A DNA stretch of 64,000 nucleotides, taken from Sorangium aterium (lineage in GTDB: Bacteria; Myxococcota_A; Polyangia; Polyangiales; Polyangiaceae). Below, piece after piece: positions 17,459-29,599 of the stretch (positions are counted from its first letter, which is position 1; each line of letters begins with the position of its first letter). Below the pieces are notes generated by a model. That model searched no databases. It saw nothing but the letters and a program-made list of their open reading frames with translations, and was not told the DNA's origin. The DNA is taken from positions 1,178,001-1,242,000 of the forward strand of contig NZ_JAQNDK010000003.1 in the NCBI RefSeq assembly GCF_028368935.1, given 5' to 3'. A program made the position numbers and the translations under genes.

Positions 17459-19431
17459 ATGAAGCGCGCGTTCGATTTGTGCGTGGTTGGGCTCTCGCTC
17501 GGAGCGATGGCCTGTGGACCGGGCCTGGAACCCGAGGTGGTCGTGCATCCTCCCCGGCCCACTGTCTCGCCGGAGAGCACCGCCAGCACGACCAGCGGCG
17601 GGTGTCCAGCCATCGGCCACGCCGAGCCGCTCATCGTCGACTGGCTCACGACACGCCGCTCCGATCTCGGGCTCGCGATGAAAGACGGCATCGCCGTCGT
17701 CTCCTACGACTGCACGACGCTGAAGCTGCTCGCGCAGTGCAAGCTCCCAGGGAGCTACTCCTTCGCTGGCGTGACCCGGGCAGAAAAAGTAATACAATTA
17801 ACAAACCCTGCGGAGATGCAGGCGAACGTGCCCTTCGGGGCCCCGGCGCTGAGCACCGCGATCGAGGGCGGCGGCTCGGCCGCGATCGACGTGGCGCTCG
17901 TGCCGACGGGGAAGATGGCGACCACGGTGGCCTCCTCCTCTGCGCAGGATCTCTCGGGCAGCTGCGAGGGCGCCACGCACTTCGTGCGCGCCGCGCTCCT
18001 CGGGGCCTTCGCGATGGCGCAAGGCAGCCGGGGCGCGGCGCGGACGGTGGATCAGGTCTTCACGGCGGTCGGGGCGGCCGCGGCGGCGAGCCAGGGCGGC
18101 ACCACGAGCAAGGAAGGGGAGCTCGACGCCTGCCGGGCCGCGAGGCCCGACGCGCAGGCGCCGACGGAGCGCTGCCATGCGCCGCTGCGCCTGGAGCTCG
18201 TCCCGCTGCTCACGAAGAAGGCGGCGGCGGCCGAGGCTCCAGTGAAGCAGGCAGAAGACGAGTTCCCGAAGCTGCCGAGCCCGTGCCCGCTCGGGACGGT
18301 GCTGAGCGGGGCGAAGTGCTCCCCGCCTGCGCTCACGCCCGCGCACCTGTGCGAGCCCACCGACGCGAGAGCCTGCGCGGCGGAGTGCGGGAAGGGCGAT
18401 GTCGGCAGCTGCTATCACCTCGGGATTCAGCACCTGGGCGGCAAGGATTTTCCGCGCGATGACGCGAGGGCGGCGGAGCTGTTCGAGAAGGCGTGCGGCG
18501 CCGGCGTCACGCAGGCCTGCTACGCGAGGGCGAAGCAGCTCCTGCGGGACATGAAGAGCGCCAAGGTCCCCCCGGACGCCGCGGGGCGGGCCAAGGTGCG
18601 AGAGTTCGCCGACAAGGCGTGCGAGATGGGCGACGGCTGGGCGTGCTTCAGCGTGGCCGAGTGGTACCTCAGCGAAGGCCCGCAGGCGGTCCTCCCGAAG
18701 GACCCGACGCGCGCCGTCGCGTTCCTCCGGCGCGGCTGCGATCTCGGGCACGGGCCGAGCTGCAGCGCGCTGGGCAAGATGCTGGTCGAGGGGAAGCTCG
18801 CGGCGAAGGACGTCGGGGTCGCCGTGGGCGTGCTCCAGCGCGCGTGCGAGGGCGGCCAGTCCGAGGACTGCGTCGATCTCGGGGACATCCTGCGCAAGGG
18901 GCAAGGCGCGCCGAAGGACGGGGTGAAGGCGATCGCGGCATACAGCAGAGGTTGCAGCCTGGGGGACATGCGCTCTTGCAACGCCGCCGGCGCGGTCTAC
19001 GCGCAGGGCGACGGCGTTCCGAAGGACGTCGCGAAGGCGTATGCGTTCTTCGAGAAGGGCTGTCCGGAGAAGGGGTTCGGGGCCGAGGCGTGCTTGAGCC
19101 TCGCCGGGATGTACGAGAAGGGGAACGGCATTCCGAAGGACATGGCGCGCGCGGCGGCGCTCTACGAGAAGGTGTGTGGCACGGGCGGCTGCCTGCGGGC
19201 CGCGGAGATCTGGCAGCGCGGCGACGGCGTGACCGCCGATCCGGAGCGGGCCTACGCGCTCTACGAGAAGGCCTGTACGCAGTGGGGCGAGAAGAGGGCG
19301 TGTGAAGCGTTCGGCCCGCTCCTGGAGCTCAAGGACAAGGCGCGGGCTCGGACCTTCTATGCAGACCAGTGCGCGCGGACGCAGGACAAGGCGGCATGCG
19401 CGGCCCAGAAGCGGCTCGGCGGCACATCACG

Positions 19432-19435
<4 letters not shown>
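17459..19435 (+). CDS. Lipoprotein with Sel1-like repeats
   Basis: The 658-aa protein starts at ATG 17459 (a further ATG at 17435 is possible). The N-terminus MKRAFDLCVVGLSLGAMAC fits a signal sequence ending at Cys19, though the residues before the Cys are not a textbook lipobox. Residues 20-290 are a non-repetitive domain. Residues 300-640 contain at least eight Sel1-like repeats of about 36-40 residues, each with paired Cys and the pattern G-x-x-x-ACxxLG...G..VPKD..KA. Such arrays are alpha-solenoids for protein binding; the cysteines suggest disulfide pinning outside the cytoplasm. Codons 108-117 are a striking A/T-rich island including TTA. Its TAA overlaps the stop of the convergent helicase gene. 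Confidence 0.82.
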
Positions 19436-22707
<3,272 letters not shown>

Positions 22708-22731
22708 GGTGTTCCGCCGTGAGGTGTCGTT

Positions 22732-22759
22732 TACCTATCGAGCTCCCTCGCGCTGTCAA
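22732..22759 (-). promoter_or_regulatory. Candidate promoter of the EndoQ-UvrD gene
   Basis: On the minus strand TTGACA (22754-22759) is followed after 16 bp by TAGGTA (22732-22737). The start codon at 22707 follows after 24 bp. The -35 is perfect; the -10 is weak. The three 50-bp repeats lie about 90 bp further upstream. Confidence 0.45.
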
Positions 22760-22848
22760 TCGCGGATAACGGCAGACTCGATGAAATCGGGTTGGAAATT
22801 GAGGTGAGCTGACTGCAATGCGCTGCGATGCGTGAGAGTCGCAGTCCT

Positions 22849-22998
22849 GTGACAAAATGTGCTCGTTCGATGCAATGCGGTTCAACGGGCGCGCTCGTGT
22901 GGCAAAACGCGTCCGCTCGATGCAATGCGGCTCAACGGGCGCGCTCGTGTGGCAAAACGCGTCCGCTCGGTGCAATGCGATTCAACGGGCTCGCCTGG
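22849..22998. repeat. Three tandem 50-bp repeats upstream of EndoQ-UvrD
   Basis: Copies at 22849-22898, 22899-22948 and 22949-22998 differ by a handful of substitutions. Each contains GTGGCAAAACGCGTCCGCTC followed by TGCAATGCG and TCAACGGG. The nonamer TGCAATGCG also appears once more at 22814, outside the array, near an inverted GACTGC/GCAGTC pair (22811-22846). Position upstream of a repair gene makes a regulatory role possible; nothing coding is evident. Confidence 0.85.
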
Positions 22999-23205
22999 AC
23001 GACACGTTCACGCCGTGAGGGCCGACCGCGCCGCAGGCGCCGCACGAGGCCGCACGGCGAGGACCGACCGGCGCCGGCAGCCGCCGCGCCGCTCGCAGCG
23101 GTCGGGCTGGCAGGCGTCCGCAAGCCTTCGACGGCGGCTCGATCCGAGCCTACACGCGTGGGCGCGCGACCCGGTCCGGAGGGGACCGCCGGCCGCAGCG
23201 AGGCG

Positions 23206-24495
23206 TCACGGGGTGGCGGTCGAGGGCGCCGGGGTCTTGCGGGTCAGGTAGAAGAAATCGCGCAGGGAGCGCTTGCGGATGTACTCGTCTTCCGAGAACT
23301 CGAAGCCGCTCGCCAGCGCGACCGGCGCGAGGGCGCCGCCCTCACCGGGCTCGTAGAGAAGGAACTTCGGGTACGACCAGTTCACGTCGAGCTGCGCCAC
23401 CGTCGAGGCGCCGGCGTGCTGCATCCCGAGCGCGATGGCGGGCGCCGTCGTGTGATTGCTGATCCCGACGTAGAGGACCTTGCCGTCGCGGTCGAGCCCC
23501 ACCGCGGAGCGGCGGATCACCGTGTTGCCGTCCAGCGTGGCGCCCCAGTTGCGGACCTGCGGCGCGCGGAGCAGCGGGTGCAACTCGCCCTCGTCGACCA
23601 TGCAGCTCGGCGTCTGCCGCCACCACTGCATGTCGCTCTCCTCCGTCGAAAGCCTTGTCCACGGCGCGATCTGCATCCGCCCGTCGCGGCGCCGCGCGAG
23701 CGTGCAGCCCTGGTCCCGGGGGCGCACAAGCGTCACGCCGTCGACCCGCATCCCCCACTGGCCGTGCTCGGTCATGAAGCCGCCGTTGAACGCCGCGAGC
23801 AGCCGCTCGTGGTCCGCCTCCGGGATCTTCGCGGGCCGCTCGTAGGGCTTGCCCTCCTCGGTCGTCGCCGCCGGCTCGCGGGAGCCGGCCATGAGGTGCA
23901 CATCGACCCTCGCGAGATCCACCGCCACGATGAACAGCTCCGCCCAGGAGCGGTTCGGATCCGGGTGGAGCAGCGTCTTGTAGAGGCGCGGCGCGTCGCC
24001 CGGATGGACGCGATCCGCGATGGGCACCCACCGCCCGTCGCCGGGGGCCGACCAGGCCGCGTGCGCGGGGCCGACGTCCGTCGGCCGGAACGCCGCCGCG
24101 CCGGCGCCCCCCGCCGCCGAGCCCGGCGTCGCCGCCGGAGGCGGTGACGCCGTCGTGGCAGGAACCGGTTGCTCGGGCACCTCCCAGTACGTCTTCGGCG
24201 GCTCGTCCTTGCGCCAGAACCGCTGGACGCGATCCTCCAGCGCGTACGCCGTCTCCTCGAGCGCTGTCACGTTCTCGGCCCCGATCACCGAGCGCAGCCC
24301 GTTCGCGACGAGCGGGCCCATCCATGGAATGCGGTGCACCGCGATCCACAAGCCGGCGCCGGAGAGCACCGGGACGGCGACGGCACCGAGAGCCCAGCGC
24401 CGCAGCCGGGATCGGGGCAACCGAAGGCCGGGGCGCTCCGGAGCGGAGTGCCCGACCCGAGCCGGCGTTTTCGAGGCTTCGGCGGTTTCGGCCAT
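23206..24495 (-). CDS. Phosphodiester glycosidase (NAGPA-domain) family protein, membrane-anchored
   Basis: The 429-aa protein starts at ATG 24495. Residues 30-60 hold a transmembrane anchor (LRRWALGAVAVPVLSGAGLWIAV). A Pro/Ala/Thr spacer (about 105-140) precedes the NAGPA-type domain: LLAAFNGGFMTEHGQWGMRVDG near 240, GCTLARRRDGRMQIAPW, VRNWGATLDGNTVIRRSAVGLDRDGKVLYVG and TVAQLDVNWSYPKFLLYEPG. The family includes the human uncovering enzyme that removes GlcNAc from phosphodiesters and bacterial exopolysaccharide-modifying enzymes. Here an envelope glycan role is likely but the substrate is unknown. Upstream sequence to 24819 is open but Arg-rich and not credible. Confidence 0.8.
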   Translation of the reverse strand: MAETAEASKTPARVGHSAPERPGLRLPRSRLRRWALGAVAVPVLSGAGLWIAVHRIPWMGPLVANGLRSVIGAENVTALEETAYALEDRVQRFWRKDEPPKTYWEVPEQPVPATTASPPPAATPGSAAGGAGAAAFRPTDVGPAHAAWSAPGDGRWVPIADRVHPGDAPRLYKTLLHPDPNRSWAELFIVAVDLARVDVHLMAGSREPAATTEEGKPYERPAKIPEADHERLLAAFNGGFMTEHGQWGMRVDGVTLVRPRDQGCTLARRRDGRMQIAPWTRLSTEESDMQWWRQTPSCMVDEGELHPLLRAPQVRNWGATLDGNTVIRRSAVGLDRDGKVLYVGISNHTTAPAIALGMQHAGASTVAQLDVNWSYPKFLLYEPGEGGALAPVALASGFEFSEDEYIRKRSLRDFFYLTRKTPAPSTATP

Positions 24496-25011
24496 GGCGT
24501 GCTGCACTGCTTCGAAGGAGCGGGAAGACGCTGGAAGTCGCGGGCGGATGCGGCGCGAGCCACGAGCGCGAGCGCGCGAGAAGCAGGCCCTCCGCTCGGG
24601 CGACGGTCTAGCACGGTGCGCCGCGCGCGCGGACCCCGCTCCGCGCACCGCGAGCGGAGCGATGGGATCGCGGCTCGGGCGGCGTCGTAGCGGGTAACCG
24701 CAGCGGGAAGCGCGAAGCGGCCAAGGCAAAGCCGAAACCCGAAGCCGAACGACGAGCGACGTGAGCAACGCGTGACGGCTCGCTGTTGGCTCGCGGTCGC
24801 TGCTCGACTTCCTCACCACGCCGTACTAGAGTCGCGGCCTCGGACTGACCTGGCACGGGTCGCGGTGCTCGGTCGCTGTCATTGGTCCTCGCAGCCTCCG
24901 TTCAAGGGGCGCGAGGCGGCAGCTCTCCGTGATCGAACCCTCTCCACAAGGAGGGCGCGGTGCCGCGGCGTACCTTCCGCCCTTGCTCAGGAGGGGCTGT
25001 CCTCCAGCCCG
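24496..25011. other. 516-bp divergent intergenic region
   Basis: This separates the glycosidase (minus) and the DEAD-box gene (plus). I see no gene. A run of short A-rich motifs (GAAGCGCGAAGCGG, AAAGCCGAAACCCGAAGCCGAA) lies at 24709-24750. The helicase leader contains GAGGGCGCGG and GGAGGGGCTGTCC segments near the start. Long 5' leaders are common for cold-inducible DEAD-box genes, but no specific element can be named. Confidence 0.4.
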
Positions 25012-26472
25012 ATGTCCATGCAATTTGCCGATCTCAAGCTCATCGAACCGCTGCTCCGCGCCATCGAGGCCGAGGGGTACAGCGCCCCGACGCCCATCCA
25101 GCAGCAGGCCATCCCGCCCATTCTCGAGGGCAACGACCTCCTCGGCTGCGCGCAGACCGGCACGGGCAAGACCGCCGCGTTCGCGCTGCCGATCCTGCAG
25201 CGCCTCGCGCAGAGCGGCGGGTCGAAGCAGGGCGGGCTCCGCGTGCTCGTGCTCACCCCGACGCGCGAGCTCGCGGCGCAGGTCGCCGAGAGCTTCACCA
25301 CGTACGGCAAGAACCTCGGCCTGCGGACCGCGGTCGTCTTCGGCGGGGTGGGGCAGCGCCCCCAGATGGAGGCGCTGCGCCGCGGCGTCGACGTGCTCGT
25401 CGCGACGCCGGGCCGGCTGCTCGATCTCTGCTCGCAGGGCATCGCCCCGTTCGGTCGGCTCGATACGCTCGTCCTCGACGAGGCCGATCGGATGCTGGAC
25501 ATGGGGTTCATCCACGACATCCGGCGCGTGCTCGCGATGCTGCCCGAGCGCCGGCAGACGCTCCTGTTCTCGGCCACGATGCCGCCGGACATCCTGAAGC
25601 TCGCGAACAGCATCCTGCGCAGCCCGGTGCGCGTCGAGGTCGCGCGGATCGCCACGACGGCCGAGAACATCGACCAGCGGGTGGTCTTCGTCGAGCGCGG
25701 CGACAAGCGCGCGATGCTGGAGCACGTGCTCAAGGATCCCGCGCTCCGCCGGGCCATCGTGTTCACCCGCACCAAGCACGGCGCCAACCGCGTGGTCCAG
25801 CAGCTCAGCCGTGCGCGCATCGAGGCGGTCGCCATCCACGGGAACAAGTCCCAGGGCGCGCGCGAGCGGGCGCTCGCGAGCTTCAAGCAGGGGACGACGA
25901 GCGTGCTCGTCGCGACCGACATCGCGGCGCGCGGCATCGACATCGACGACATCTCGCACGTGATCAACTACGACCTCCCGAACATCCCGGAGAGCTACGT
26001 GCACCGCATCGGCCGCACGGCGCGCGCCGGGGCGTCCGGGGTGGCGCTCTCCTTCTGCGACAGCGAGGAGCGCGCCTATCTCGCCGACATCGAGCGCCTC
26101 ATCCAGAAGCGCCTCCCGCTCCTCGCGGACCCCGGGGTTCCGGTCTTCCAGATCGATCCCAGGCCCGCATCGCAATCGCACGGGCAAGCTCGGCCGCAGG
26201 CGCAGGGCCGGCCGCAGGGACAGGGCCGTCCCCACCCGCAGGGGCAAGCTCGGCCCCAGGGACAGGGTCGCCCCCAGGGGCAAGCTCGGCCGCAGGGACA
26301 GGGCCGCCCGCACCCGCAGGGGCAAGCTCGGCCCCAGGGGCAAGCTCGGCCGCAGGGACAGGGCCGCCCGCACCCGCAGGGGCAAGCTCGGCCGCAGGCG
26401 CAGCCTTCCGCGCAGGCGCAGCCCCCGGTGCGGCCGCAGCCGCGGCACGACACCCCTCGCTTCGAGAACTGA
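25012..26472 (+). CDS. DEAD-box ATP-dependent RNA helicase with Gln/Pro/Arg repeat tail
   Basis: The 486-aa protein starts at ATG 25012 (a second ATG at 25018). All SF2 motifs are present: Q motif [11 protein letters not shown] (25-35), AQTGTGKT (47-54), PTRELA (83-88), TPGR (132-135), DEAD (156-159), SAT (187-189), then [18 protein letters not shown] and [10 protein letters not shown]. This is the RhlE-like core of about 380 residues. The last 95 residues are a repetitive basic tail built from RPQGQ and RPHPQGQA units, a likely RNA-binding or condensate-forming extension. It probably remodels RNA or ribosome precursors. Downstream is a strong hairpin, so it is likely transcribed alone. Confidence 0.93.
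   Translation: MSMQFADLKLIEPLLRAIEAEGYSAPTPIQQQAIPPILEGNDLLGCAQTGTGKTAAFALPILQRLAQSGGSKQGGLRVLVLTPTRELAAQVAESFTTYGKNLGLRTAVVFGGVGQRPQMEALRRGVDVLVATPGRLLDLCSQGIAPFGRLDTLVLDEADRMLDMGFIHDIRRVLAMLPERRQTLLFSATMPPDILKLANSILRSPVRVEVARIATTAENIDQRVVFVERGDKRAMLEHVLKDPALRRAIVFTRTKHGANRVVQQLSRARIEAVAIHGNKSQGARERALASFKQGTTSVLVATDIAARGIDIDDISHVINYDLPNIPESYVHRIGRTARAGASGVALSFCDSEERAYLADIERLIQKRLPLLADPGVPVFQIDPRPASQSHGQARPQAQGRPQGQGRPHPQGQARPQGQGRPQGQARPQGQGRPHPQGQARPQGQARPQGQGRPHPQGQARPQAQPSAQAQPPVRPQPRHDTPRFEN
26185..26400 (+). repeat. Tandem repeats encoding the helicase tail
   Basis: The DNA repeats blocks built from GGGCAAGCTCGGCC, CAGGGACAGGG and CCGCACCCGCAGG in varied order. This gives a mixture of short and long periods. 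The near identity between copies points to recent slippage or unequal exchange. Confidence 0.8.
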
Positions 26473-26506
26473 TCCTCACCGCGCTGCCCGCCGCGCTCGA
26501 TCCATC

Positions 26507-26536
26507 ACGCCGCGCATCGTCTGATGCGCGCGGCGT
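26507..26536. terminator. Hairpin after the DEAD-box gene
   Basis: ACGCCGCGCATC pairs with GATGCGCGCGGCGT across a GTCT loop, with a 2-nt bulge in the right arm. It begins 34 bp after the helicase stop. There is no T-tract. Confidence 0.55.
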
Positions 26537-26707
26537 CGCGGCCCGGTGCTCGTGGCGCTCGTCACGCGCCAACGAGGGTGAGGGTGCCGCGCCGAGGCGC
26601 GCACGTCGTCTGCAAGGCGCACGGGTCGTTTGCGACCGGTACATGCCTGCATGACGCGCTTCGACATTATCTCGTCGATGCGCGGAAACTCTGGCACGAT
26701 CGCCGTC

Positions 26708-27742
26708 ATGCGCGTCCCCGTCATCGTTGTAAGCCTGCTCACGATCGCTGCCTGCGATCGCGGTGCTCCTTCTTCGAGCTCGTCCACCACGGGCGCCCAA
26801 GCCTCCGCCGATCCGGCGCCCGTTGCCTCCGCCGCCCCGCCTGCTTCCGCGAGCAGCGCGCCGGCCGAGGCGCCCGACGCCAGCGCCGCCCCCGCGGCGG
26901 CCGACACCGCCGACGCCGCGGCGAGCGCGGCGGCGGCCGACGCCGGGCCCCCCGCGGCCGACGCCGGGCCGCCCGCGGCCGACGACAGCCGCCTTTCGGT
27001 GGAAGGGCGTGCCGTCCAGGGAGGGCTCCTGCGCGCCAAGCTGAACGGCAAGCTGCGCCGCATGGCGTTCCCCGGCCACCGCGTGACCGTCAGCGACGAG
27101 GGGGAGTTCCTGATCGCCTTCTCGCGCAACGCGCCAGCGCAGGAGAAGCTGACCATCACGTTCGACGACGGGCAGGTGCTGGAGAAGCTCTTCGACGTGG
27201 AGCCTCGCAAGTTCGAGGTCGACAAGGTCGACCACCTGCCGGAGAACATGGTCAAGCTCGACATGGCGACACGCGTGAAGCTCACGCAGGCCGAGAAGAA
27301 GCTCGACGCGGTCCGGAACAAGTACACGAAGAGGAACTGCTACAAGAACGGCTTCATCTGGCCGTCGAAGGGCCCCATCACCTCGCGGTACGGCCAGCCG
27401 CGCCTGCTCAACGGCACGGACGGAGGTATCCACTGGGGCGTGGACATCGCGGTGCCCGTCGGGACCCCGGTGCGCGCGCCTGCCTGTGGCAAGGTCGTGC
27501 TCGTCGAGAAGGACCTCCCGCTGAGCGGTCACACCATGATCATCGATCACGGGCAGGGACTGACCTCCACGTTCATCCATCTGCACGGCTTCGCGGCGAA
27601 GGTGAACGACGAGGTCAAGCAGGGTCAGGTCATCGGGACCGTCGGGATGACCGGCCGCACGAACGGGCCTCACCTCGACTGGCGCATGAATCTCTTCGAG
27701 ACACGCGTCGATCCCGAGCTCCTGATCTCCGCCGCGAAGTGA
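26708..27742 (+). CDS. M23-family metallopeptidase lipoprotein
   Basis: The 344-aa protein starts at ATG 26708, which gives a good lipoprotein signal (VSLLTIAAC, Cys16). Residues 17-95 are a Ser/Ala/Pro/Asp-rich spacer of repeated AADAGPP. The central region holds a beta domain (120-170). The C-terminal peptidase M23 (lysostaphin-type) domain has zinc ligands His242 and Asp246 in GGIHWGVDIAVP and His291/His293 in FIHLHGF, then GQVIGTVGMTGRTNGPHLDW. Active members cut peptidoglycan cross-bridges. Because all ligands are present this copy should be catalytic. It is anchored to a membrane facing the murein. Confidence 0.88.
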   Translation: MRVPVIVVSLLTIAACDRGAPSSSSSTTGAQASADPAPVASAAPPASASSAPAEAPDASAAPAAADTADAAASAAAADAGPPAADAGPPAADDSRLSVEGRAVQGGLLRAKLNGKLRRMAFPGHRVTVSDEGEFLIAFSRNAPAQEKLTITFDDGQVLEKLFDVEPRKFEVDKVDHLPENMVKLDMATRVKLTQAEKKLDAVRNKYTKRNCYKNGFIWPSKGPITSRYGQPRLLNGTDGGIHWGVDIAVPVGTPVRAPACGKVVLVEKDLPLSGHTMIIDHGQGLTSTFIHLHGFAAKVNDEVKQGQVIGTVGMTGRTNGPHLDWRMNLFETRVDPELLISAAK

Positions 27743-28012
27743 CGCATGGCGGGGCAATCTGCCACACGAACAGCGAGCATGGCTGAGGCCCTCCGGGCGG
27801 AAACGTGGCTCGGGTCGGGCTGTCGAAGCGGCCTGCGCCTCCAGGCGCACGCCCGCTGATCGTTCTTTCCTGGCCGATGGATGATCGAATGGCCGCCGTG
27901 GTCGCTGGGGAGGATAACCTCTCTCCGCGAGCCTCTCGACGGCATACCCCTTGCAAATTTCCGGGCCGACAAAGGCACTCAATCCGGACATCGATTTTGC
28001 AAGGAGTCGGTC

Positions 28013-28414
28013 ATGAAGATGCTGTCGCCTCGAGCTCATGGGTTTGTAGACTATGCCGTTGCGGCCCTGTTCCTGCTGGCCCCTTCGCTGTTCGGCTTCG
28101 GCGGGCTCCCCGAGACGCTCTGCTACGTCCTCGGCGCCGCGCATCTCGCGATGACGCTGCTCACCGCGTTCCCGCTGGGCGCCGCGAAGATCATCCCGTT
28201 CCCTGTCCACGGAGCGATCGAGGCCACGGTCGCCGTGCTCCTCGTCGCGGCGCCGTGGCTGTTCGGCTTCGACGAGGAGCCCGCGGCGAGGAGCTTCTAT
28301 CTCGTGTCGGGCGTGGCCGTCGGCCTGGTGTGGCTCGCGACGGACTACCGTTCTTCCTACGCCACGACGACGGCGAGCGCTCGTTACCGGCCGGAGCACC
28401 GGTCATTCTCCTGA
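28013..28414 (+). CDS. Small integral membrane protein, SPW-repeat-like
   Basis: The 133-aa protein starts at ATG 28013, with AAGGAG 8 nt upstream. Four hydrophobic helices are visible: DYAVAALFLLAPSLFGFGG, LCYVLGAAHLAMTLLTAFPL, IEATVAVLLVAAPWLFGF and FYLVSGVAVGLVWLATDY. Helices 1 and 3 repeat the pattern LLAP-LFGF, suggesting an internal duplication as in SPW-type proteins. No polar catalytic residues are conserved between the copies, so a structural or stress-related membrane role is more likely than transport. Function unknown. Confidence 0.65.
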   Translation: MKMLSPRAHGFVDYAVAALFLLAPSLFGFGGLPETLCYVLGAAHLAMTLLTAFPLGAAKIIPFPVHGAIEATVAVLLVAAPWLFGFDEEPAARSFYLVSGVAVGLVWLATDYRSSYATTTASARYRPEHRSFS

Positions 28415-28510
28415 AGGTCGCGCGCGCGTGCCTCGCGATCGGCGCGGCGGCCGGGGTGGTGGATCGGCCGGATTTACGGCAAGCTCATGCGTGGCGGGAG
28501 GACAGACGCC

Positions 28511-28828
28511 GTGAGCGACCTGAAGAATCCGGATCCGATGAGCCTGCGGGTGGGTGACTTCCTCGTGAAGGTGGTGCCCGTCGGCGAGACGACCGACGCC
28601 CTCGATACCGAGGCGAACCGCGAGCGGGCGCAGCGGGCCGAGGAGGACCAGCGGGCGGCCCAGTTCGGCGCGGGCGGCGAGGGGGCAGGGGAGGCCGCAC
28701 AGGAGGCAGCGGAGGCAGCCGTGGACGAGGCGATCGAGGAGGCGCGAGCGCGCTTGACGGGCGCCGGCGAGGACGTGCCGATCTTGCTGCGCGATCCCGT
28801 GACAGGAGCGGCGTTCACGATCGAGTGA
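28511..28828 (+). CDS. Small acidic Ala/Glu-rich hypothetical protein
   Basis: GTG 28511 is preferred because GGGAGGA lies 9 nt before it; an in-frame ATG at 28487 would add 8 residues. The 105-aa product has a short ordered start (MSLRVGDFLVKVVPVGETTDALD), then a charged Ala/Glu/Gln-rich helix likely to be a coiled coil, and ends in VPILLRDPVTGAAFTIE. Unrecognised. It lies 96 bp after the membrane protein, on the same strand. Confidence 0.5.
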   Translation: MSDLKNPDPMSLRVGDFLVKVVPVGETTDALDTEANRERAQRAEEDQRAAQFGAGGEGAGEAAQEAAEAAVDEAIEEARARLTGAGEDVPILLRDPVTGAAFTIE

Positions 28829-29170
28829 CGGAGGGAGGCACCGTCCATCGGGCGTCCCTGCGCGCCACGGCTGCGCGTGGCGCCTCGTTCCCACACGCAC
28901 CTCGACCGCGATGGAACGGCCTTCTGGCGCCTGCTCTCCGTGACTCCCCTCCTGAGCACGCCCGCTTCACGGGGCCCTGTTCGGCCAGGGCGGCAGCGAT
29001 GGCTGCCGTTATCGTGGATGTTCCTCTGTTCGGTTCGGCCGTCCATCCGCTCCGTCCGGAGCCCTGTCCGCTCCCGTGGAGGAAAGCACGGCGCTCCAAG
29101 TCTTCAATATTGCTCCGATCCGCTCAGGGAGTTACTCCACTTCCCGCAACGACTGACCGAGGGGAGAGCC
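28829..29170. other. 342-bp stretch without a supportable gene
   Basis: Frames on both strands are open, but none has a start with a ribosome-binding site or a protein-like composition. It must hold the promoter and leader of the Met-rich gene; an A/T-richer patch around 29100-29116 is the only candidate. Confidence 0.4.
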
Positions 29171-29485
29171 ATGATGAACATGCCGATGAGCGCGATGCCG
29201 ATGATGCCGATGATGGGCATGATGCCGAACATGATGGGCGGCATGATGCCGCATATGATGGGCATGATGCCCAACATGATGGGCGGCATGATGCCGCATA
29301 TGATGGGCATGATGCCGAACATGATGGGCATGATGCCGATGATGGGCATGATGCCGAACATGATGGGCGGCATGATGCCGAACATGATGGGCATGATGCC
29401 GAACATGATGGGCGGCATCATGCCCGCGATGATGATGCCGAACATGATGGGCATGATGATGCCCGGCATGAGGATGGCGGCCTGA
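29171..29485 (+). CDS. Methionine-rich repeat protein (54% Met)
   Basis: The 104-aa product starts at ATG 29171 behind GAGGGGAGAGCC. By my count 56 of 104 residues are methionine. The body is an imperfect repeat of about 14-16 residues: GMMPNMMGGMMPHM. Only Gly, Pro, Asn, His, Ile and Ala interrupt it, and the end is PGMRMAA. There is no signal peptide, Cys or acidic residue. Met-rich segments bind Cu(I) in copper-handling proteins, and the two His would fit that; the absence of export signals is a problem for the idea. Because the DNA repeats, other frames are also open (a His/Asp-rich frame and hydrophobic antisense frames). This frame is chosen for its start, ribosome site and stop. Confidence 0.55.
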   Translation: MMNMPMSAMPMMPMMGMMPNMMGGMMPHMMGMMPNMMGGMMPHMMGMMPNMMGMMPMMGMMPNMMGGMMPNMMGMMPNMMGGIMPAMMMPNMMGMMMPGMRMAA

Positions 29486-29544
29486 ACCAAGGAACGTTGG
29501 CGAGCGGCTCAACCCCGATGGTCGGGAGCGGGCGCTCCTGATCT

Positions 29545-29576
29545 GCGGGGCGCCAGCCTCCGCTGCGAGGCCCCGC
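29545..29576. terminator. Hairpin between the Met-rich gene and the symporter
   Basis: GCGGGGC (29545-29551) pairs with GCCCCGC (29570-29576) across 18 nt. It lies between two convergent genes and could end both transcripts. Confidence 0.4.
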
Positions 29577-29599
29577 GTGTGGGGGCTCGCCCCGTCCGG

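Noticed and set aside
26099-28399. A 766-codon minus-strand frame opposite the DEAD-box tail and M23 gene
   Set aside because: Low-complexity antisense of GC-rich codons with no motif; the plus-strand genes are unambiguous.
29104-29490. Antisense and shifted frames of the Met-rich gene (His/Asp-rich and Ile/Met hydrophobic proteins)
   Set aside because: They are open only because of the repeated codons and lack a ribosome site. The Met frame has the better start signal.
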